Source: an uncultured Ruminococcus sp. (GTDB taxonomy: Bacteria; Bacillota; Clostridia; Oscillospirales; Ruminococcaceae). From it: a stretch of DNA of 9,867 nucleotides. Both the position numbers and the translations under genes were made by a program. Every line of letters begins with the position of its first letter. Within the stretch, counting starts at the first letter, position 1. Below are positions 5,708 through 9,867 of this stretch, one piece after another. The notes under the pieces were generated by a model. That model saw nothing but the letters and a program-made list of their open reading frames with translations, did no database searches and was not told the DNA's origin. Where the stretch lies: contig USEH01000076.1 in NCBI GenBank assembly GCA_900553675.1, positions 1 to 9,867 of the forward strand. Reading direction: 5' to 3'.

Positions 5708-8700
5708 TCAGAATGACAGCGTATATACTTCGCCGGCTTTAGCACTGAACTCTATCGTATCGCCGTCTACAGCCCTGAATTTCACCGCTTCGCCGTTTGA
5801 ATCGATAAGAAGCGCTTTTTTAATGCCTGCCGCCTTGACGGTCAGCGAGTCGCTGTCTGAAAACGTCTTCAGAACAGCAGTCACAATGGCACCGTCCTTC
5901 CACTCAATGCCGACCTCAACGTTTCCGCGTGCCCGAAGTCCGCTAACGCTGCCGGTGCTCCACATATCAGGCAGCGCGGGCAAAAGCTCAACTGCACCGC
6001 CCTGACTTTGCAGCAGCATCTCGGTCATTCCGGCGGTTGCACCGAAGTTGCCGTCTATCTGGAATGGCGGGTGTGTGTCAAACAGGTTATCATAGGTGGA
6101 TTCCTTAAGTATCTGATTTACCATTGTTCCTGCGTGATTGCCGTCTCTCAGCCTTGCCCAGAAGTTTATCTTCCATGCTTTGCTCCAGCCTGTTCCGCCG
6201 TCGCCGCGTGTAATAAGAGTGACCTTCATAGCCTCTGCGTATTTGTCATCCTGCTTGCTGCGCCCTGCTACTATCTGCCGCCCCGGGTGAAGCGCAAACA
6301 GGTGATTAACGTGGCGATGACCGTAATCTCCCGTAACGTCAAGGGCGATTTCGTCCTTCCACTCCATAAACTGCCCGCCCTTGCCAATCTGCGGACCGGA
6401 TAGCTTATTAAACGCAGCGCGGATCTCGTCGATTTCGCTGTCATCTATTCCGAGGATATCGGCGGCTTCAAGTGTATTGTTGAAGAGATCCCAGATTATC
6501 GCCTGATCGCAATATGCGCCGAGGGAGTATGGACCGTGCTCCGGCGACCACGACGGACTGGACACAAGCTTACCGTCTCTTGTATCGGTCACAAGATTGT
6601 CGACCCAGAAGAGCGAGGCTTCCTTAAGAGTGTCGAAGTTGGCGGCAAGAGCCTCCTTATCAAGAGTGAAGGCGTACTGCTCCCAGATGTCCTGACATAT
6701 CCATGCAGCTCCTGCGGGGAAGTAAAACGCATCGGACACCGCAGGACCGGTGTTGCCCCAGATATTGTTTTCGTGATATGTTGTCCAGCCGCGAACGGGC
6801 TTACCATCCTCAGTGCAGTGATATAGCTCCGCCGTTATCCTTCCCCTTGGGACAAGGCTATTGATAAAATCTATCATCGGCTGGTGGCATTCGGCAAGAT
6901 TGGTTTGCTGTGCCGGCCAGTAGTTCATCTGAACGTTTATGTTGGTGTGATAGTCGGCATCCCACGGCGGCGTAAGACCGTCAGACCATATGCCCTGCAA
7001 ATTAGCAGGGAGCGAGCCTTCCCTTGAGGAGGAAATCAGAAGATATCTGCCGAACTGATAATAGAGCGTTTCGATATAGCGGTTGTCCGATTCCGAACCA
7101 ATTCCGTTGCGGTAGTTTGCAAGCAGAACATCAGTAGTTGCAGAAGGAGCCTTTCCGCCTATATCAAGCTTAACACGGTCATACAGCTTGTGATAATCGT
7201 CAAGATGGGCTTGCTTCAGCTCGTCGTAGCTCTTTGCGCTGATAGTCTCTATCCGCTCTTTTACAGCGTCAAGAGGGTCTTCGTCGGTGAAGTAGTCGAA
7301 GCTTTCGTCCATGCATTGCTGATAGTTTGTGCCGGCGGTCATATATATGATGATCTCGGTGGCATCGCTGACAGAAATTCCGTTATCCAAAACAGAAGTC
7401 TCGCCGTTTGAAATCACCTTCACCTGCCCGGCGAACTCAAGGTGAGGGATATCCTCCCTATGGTCGGCGGGTCTGCCGGTTATGGTTATAGTATCGCCCT
7501 CGGCGGTTACGATTGCCTTTGTCTGCGGGGTGGTGAACTGCACCTGCTTTTTCATGGGAGAATCGGCGGTCAGACGTATTGCGACAAAGTTATCGGGATT
7601 GCTGACAAAGTATTCCCGCAGGTATTTAACGCCATCCTTTTCATATTTCACAGTTGCCACAGCATCGTCGATGTTGAGTGAGCGTCTGTATCCTATATCC
7701 GATACATCCTCCTTGCCGACTGAAATCGGGCTGCCGCTTGCATCCAGAAATACAAGCTCCGAAAGCTGCAAGCCTGTCCCTGTGGGATTGCTGCTCTTTA
7801 CAGCAGAAACCTCAAATCTGTAATAGCGATAGCTTGCATTATCATTTAACTTATAAGTATATTCTGCATTGCGGCTGTCAAAGCTCTGGTCGCTCTGCGA
7901 ATCTATCTCGGTCCAGCTCTCGCCGTCGTCAGATGCAAGTAGCTTCCAGTCTTTCGGGTCGCGGTCTGGCATATCGTTTCCGCTGACAAGCGTGTATCCC
8001 GAAATTTCAATAGCCTTGCCAGGGTCAATCATAACCCAGCAGGGAAATTCCTGCTTTGTTCCGGATGTTCCCGCCAGAGAGTACCATTTTGTGTTGTTAT
8101 TACCGTCAAATAGCCGTTCGGATGTTTCCTGCGCGTTGACGGTATGACCGTTGTCGGTGATGCTTACGCGATTTTCGGCGATATCATTTATGACTATTTC
8201 GCCAAGCGACTGATAAGAGCCATAGTTGGTCTTTTCACCCTTAAGCGAGTTTATGGCGTTCATAATATCCGAACTGAGGTCGGGATAGTTTTCGGTGACG
8301 AGCTCACCTCCCGACATTTTAGCAGAGTGATTTTCGGTGAAATCCGTCATCAGCTCCTGAAGCTTTGTGCGGACATATTTAAGATTTTTGCGGTTTTCCT
8401 CCGCTGAAGCGCTGCTCATTCCTCCGTCGTAATCGGGGCTTGCGCCGGGTCCGCCCGACCAGAGGGTGTGTTCGTTTATCTGAATCCTGTCGGAGTTCAC
8501 TCCTCCATATAGCATTGCGCCGATAAATCCGTTTCCCATCGGCAGAGCTTCCGTTTCCCAGCCGCGGGCGGGTTCATCATATACAAGCTCAAGCGTTTGC
8601 TGCTGTGTTTCAACTTTCAGCTGCTCCGGTTCGGGCAAATCCCGCTCCGAAGGTGTGCCGCATGAAACTAACAGGGCAGCGATAATTATGGAAGATGTAA

Positions 8701-8725
8701 GCTTTTTTAATATGTGTGATTTCAT
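5708..8725 (-). CDS. GH95 family alpha-L-fucosidase lipoprotein with inserted F5/8C domain
   Basis: Predicted surface exo-enzyme removing terminal alpha-L-fucose, usually alpha-1,2-linked, with inversion. The 1005-residue protein starts at 8725: AAAGGAG (8732-8738) is correctly spaced for this ATG, whereas the upstream in-frame TTG at 8743 would lie beyond it. Residues 1-22 are a lipoprotein signal (LVSC, Cys22). The N-terminal GH95 domain opens at about residue 46 (LPMGNGFIGAMLYGG) and is interrupted at about 183-341 by an F5/8 type C domain (ERLFDGNNNTKWYSL through GLQLSELVFLD) before resuming at YRRSLNIDD. The (alpha/alpha)6 barrel carries HTNIN (His593, Asn595, Asn597), SPEHG (Glu729, acid) and FQIDGNFGATAGM (Asp891), matching the catalytic set known from Bifidobacterium AfcA (N421, N423, E566, D766). 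His593 at the position before the Asn pair favours fucosidase over alpha-L-galactosidase activity. It has its own promoter and terminator. Confidence 0.95.
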   Translation of the reverse strand: MKSHILKKLTSSIIIAALLVSCGTPSERDLPEPEQLKVETQQQTLELVYDEPARGWETEALPMGNGFIGAMLYGGVNSDRIQINEHTLWSGGPGASPDYDGGMSSASAEENRKNLKYVRTKLQELMTDFTENHSAKMSGGELVTENYPDLSSDIMNAINSLKGEKTNYGSYQSLGEIVINDIAENRVSITDNGHTVNAQETSERLFDGNNNTKWYSLAGTSGTKQEFPCWVMIDPGKAIEISGYTLVSGNDMPDRDPKDWKLLASDDGESWTEIDSQSDQSFDSRNAEYTYKLNDNASYRYYRFEVSAVKSSNPTGTGLQLSELVFLDASGSPISVGKEDVSDIGYRRSLNIDDAVATVKYEKDGVKYLREYFVSNPDNFVAIRLTADSPMKKQVQFTTPQTKAIVTAEGDTITITGRPADHREDIPHLEFAGQVKVISNGETSVLDNGISVSDATEIIIYMTAGTNYQQCMDESFDYFTDEDPLDAVKERIETISAKSYDELKQAHLDDYHKLYDRVKLDIGGKAPSATTDVLLANYRNGIGSESDNRYIETLYYQFGRYLLISSSREGSLPANLQGIWSDGLTPPWDADYHTNINVQMNYWPAQQTNLAECHQPMIDFINSLVPRGRITAELYHCTEDGKPVRGWTTYHENNIWGNTGPAVSDAFYFPAGAAWICQDIWEQYAFTLDKEALAANFDTLKEASLFWVDNLVTDTRDGKLVSSPSWSPEHGPYSLGAYCDQAIIWDLFNNTLEAADILGIDDSEIDEIRAAFNKLSGPQIGKGGQFMEWKDEIALDVTGDYGHRHVNHLFALHPGRQIVAGRSKQDDKYAEAMKVTLITRGDGGTGWSKAWKINFWARLRDGNHAGTMVNQILKESTYDNLFDTHPPFQIDGNFGATAGMTEMLLQSQGGAVELLPALPDMWSTGSVSGLRARGNVEVGIEWKDGAIVTAVLKTFSDSDSLTVKAAGIKKALLIDSNGEAVKFRAVDGDTIEFSAKAGEVYTLSF

Positions 8726-8797
8726 AGTCTGCTCCTTTGACAAAGGTTTTTGCTTTTTAATTGCAATGGGATATTATATAAAAGTAAATATATTAAT

Positions 8798-8826
8798 ATT
8801 GTAACTGCTGATAGAGTCTTTGTCAA
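8798..8826 (-). promoter_or_regulatory. Predicted promoter of the GH95 gene
   Basis: On the minus strand TTGACA (8821-8826) is followed after 17 bp by TACAAT (8798-8803). Transcription would start near 8791, giving a leader of about 65 bases before the ATG at 8725. The region upstream of the -35 box is very AT-rich and holds a 20-bp-spaced repeat. Confidence 0.8.
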
Positions 8827-8836
8827 TCATATTATT

Positions 8837-8870
8837 TTAAGGACAATATAATAATGTTAAGATAGATATT
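8837..8870. repeat. 20-bp-spaced direct repeat upstream of the GH95 -35 box
   Basis: TTAAGGACAATATA (8837-8850) and TTAAGATAGATATT (8857-8870) match at 9 of 14 positions, including the first five, exactly 20 bp apart. They begin 11 and 31 bp beyond the -35 box. The distal copy TTAAGATAG resembles TTCAGATAG at 2604-2612 of the GH43 promoter (8 of 9). AraC-family activators typically bind two such half-sites next to the -35 box. Low sequence complexity limits confidence. Confidence 0.4.
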
Positions 8871-8885
8871 AACGGCTGCACCTGA

Positions 8886-8997
8886 TTTATACTTATTTCC
8901 GTCTGAAAAAAACGCCCAAAAAGCGGGTGCAAAATCCATCGCTCAGTGATTTCGCACCCGCTTTTTGGCATCGTTTTAGGCGGAAATTAGTATTAAA
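8886..8997 (-). terminator. Strong intrinsic terminator of the AraC gene within a long imperfect palindrome
   Basis: The core is a 15-bp perfect stem (8916-8930 with 8954-8968; CCAAAAAGCGGGTGC) that continues after one mismatch for 5 more pairs, leaving an 11-base loop. On the minus strand a run of seven T (8912-8906) follows closely, which makes a good Rho-independent terminator. An outer pair of arms (8886-8901 and 8982-8997, 14 of 16 positions) extends the structure and overlaps the AraC stop codon at 8993-8995. Confidence 0.85.
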
Positions 8998-9838
8998 CAC
9001 CAAGGTGCAGCCGTCTGAATTCCAGCGGGCTCATTTTTTCCTGTCTTTTAAAAACAACACAGAAATAGCTTTCGTCATTAAAGCCTGACATTTCAGCAAC
9101 GGTTTTAACCATCAGATTCGGGCTTTTCAAAAGGATCTCCTTGCTTTTTTGTATCTTTGTGAGACATATATATTCAAATATGGTTTTTGAGGTGATGCTT
9201 TTAAACAGGCTGCAAAGATATTGCGGCGTTAGTCCTGCTATGTCTGCAAGGTCTGACAAAGTGATTACCTTATCGTAATTTTCGTTGATATAATTTATTA
9301 CCGGCTCAATTCTTTTCTGTTTTGTGTCAGAAGAATTGTTTTCCTTTTCTGAGGTTAAAGTCATGATATCAATAAGGATCTCGTAGGTAATAATCGAGCA
9401 GCGATTGCTTTCTGCGTGAAGATTATGTGCGGCATTGAACAAGGCTTCGATTTTTCTTCTGATCTGTGACGGCGACGAAATATAAAGCATCCTTGAGCTG
9501 CTGATGTTCATCGTCTTGTCGAAAAATACCGGTACTTCATCCCCGTTGAAAATCACCCAGTCGGTTATCCATTCGCTGCCGAGGGCACGGTATTCGTGAG
9601 GCTCATCCGTATTGGGAAAATGGGGAAACAGAATAAAGCCCTGATTCTCCTTGATAACATATCTTTTATCTCCGATGAAAAGCTCTCCCATCCCGCTTCG
9701 GCACTGAATCCACTGGTACTGATGGTAACCCCACGGTCTGATAATCTGCTCTTGAACATGATTGATTCCAACGCCTGCGGGATAATAAGGCAAGCGCGAC
9801 TCCGCTCCGAGAAAATTCGGATAAATAAATTCGTCCAT
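8993..9838 (-). CDS. AraC-family transcriptional regulator
   Basis: A 281-residue one-component sugar-responsive regulator. Residues about 20-105 form a cupin-like AraC ligand-binding domain (WGYHQYQWIQCRSGMGELFI), and residues about 178-281 the two-helix-turn-helix DNA-binding domain. The first HTH is around 193-214 (LSDLADIAGLTPQYLCSLF) and the second around 243-275, with the family signature SGFNDESYFCVVFKR followed by MSPLEFRR. The ATG at 9838 is preferred because GGTGAG lies six bases upstream; the in-frame ATG at 9859 has only eight bases of upstream sequence in the window, so it cannot be excluded and would add seven residues. It is encoded just upstream of, and on the same strand as, the fucosidase genes but ends in its own terminator, so it is a separate unit. 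From position it probably activates this locus in response to a released sugar; the ligand is not readable. Confidence 0.93.
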   Translation of the reverse strand: MDEFIYPNFLGAESRLPYYPAGVGINHVQEQIIRPWGYHQYQWIQCRSGMGELFIGDKRYVIKENQGFILFPHFPNTDEPHEYRALGSEWITDWVIFNGDEVPVFFDKTMNISSSRMLYISSPSQIRRKIEALFNAAHNLHAESNRCSIITYEILIDIMTLTSEKENNSSDTKQKRIEPVINYINENYDKVITLSDLADIAGLTPQYLCSLFKSITSKTIFEYICLTKIQKSKEILLKSPNLMVKTVAEMSGFNDESYFCVVFKRQEKMSPLEFRRLHLGV

Positions 9839-9867
9839 ATAATTCTCACCAACATTCATTCTATTAA

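Noticed and set aside
5568..8407. Several plus-strand open frames of 70-145 codons opposite GH95
   Set aside because: All lie antisense to a well-supported gene and none shows family motifs or its own start signals.
742..8725. Bacteroidetes-type polysaccharide utilisation locus
   Set aside because: No SusC/SusD pair or hybrid two-component or anti-sigma system is present, and the promoters are of the sigma-A TTGACA/TATAAT type rather than the Bacteroidetes type.
529..8890. CcpA cre sites, tRNA or rRNA genes, CRISPR arrays and insertion sequences
   Set aside because: I looked in the gaps and found no good match to the cre consensus, no tRNA-like folds, no regularly spaced repeats and no transposase or IS ends.

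Overview
The window looks like part of a carbohydrate-degradation locus from a Gram-positive Clostridia-type bacterium, probably an uncultured gut member. The grounds are three secreted glycosidases with type II lipoprotein signals (LTAC, LSAC, LVSC lipoboxes), an MKK-type signal peptide, strong GGAGG ribosome sites, near-consensus TTGACA/TATAAT promoters, an AraC-family regulator, moderate GC judged by eye, and no SusC/SusD pair of the Bacteroidetes type. The taxonomic call is an inference.

Every supported gene is on the minus strand, so transcription runs from right to left. In that order they are: an AraC-family regulator (9838-8993) closed by a strong hairpin terminator; a GH95 alpha-L-fucosidase lipoprotein with an inserted F5/8 type C domain (8725-5708), followed by a hairpin terminator; a GH29 alpha-L-fucosidase lipoprotein with a CBM6-like N-terminus and a C-terminal F5/8C domain (5346-2804), which is split by a -1 frameshift near 4945-4978; a GH43 beta-xylosidase/arabinofuranosidase-type lipoprotein (2505-742); and the N-terminal 176 codons of a secreted protein of unknown function (528 to the left edge).

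Together the enzymes would strip terminal fucose (GH95, typically alpha-1,2; GH29, other linkages) and xylose or arabinose (GH43) from a decorated glycan at the cell surface. Fucosylated plant hemicellulose or pectin fits better than mucin because of the GH43, but the sequence does not prove it. No transporter or intracellular fucose-catabolism gene lies in the window.

The four promoters inside the window each serve one gene, so this is a cluster of single-gene units rather than one operon. The intergenic regions carry structure beyond promoters and terminators. A ~40 bp element (34 of 40 aligned positions identical) occurs upstream of both the GH29 and GH43 genes, about 215 bp from each start codon. 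The GH43 and GH95 promoters each have a 20-bp-spaced repeat pair starting 10-11 bp beyond the -35 box, as expected for an AraC-type activator site. The GH43 repeat can also be read as an 11-bp inverted repeat. I see no clearly new biochemical system; the best leads are these shared regulatory elements, the frameshift and the GH95 domain insertion.
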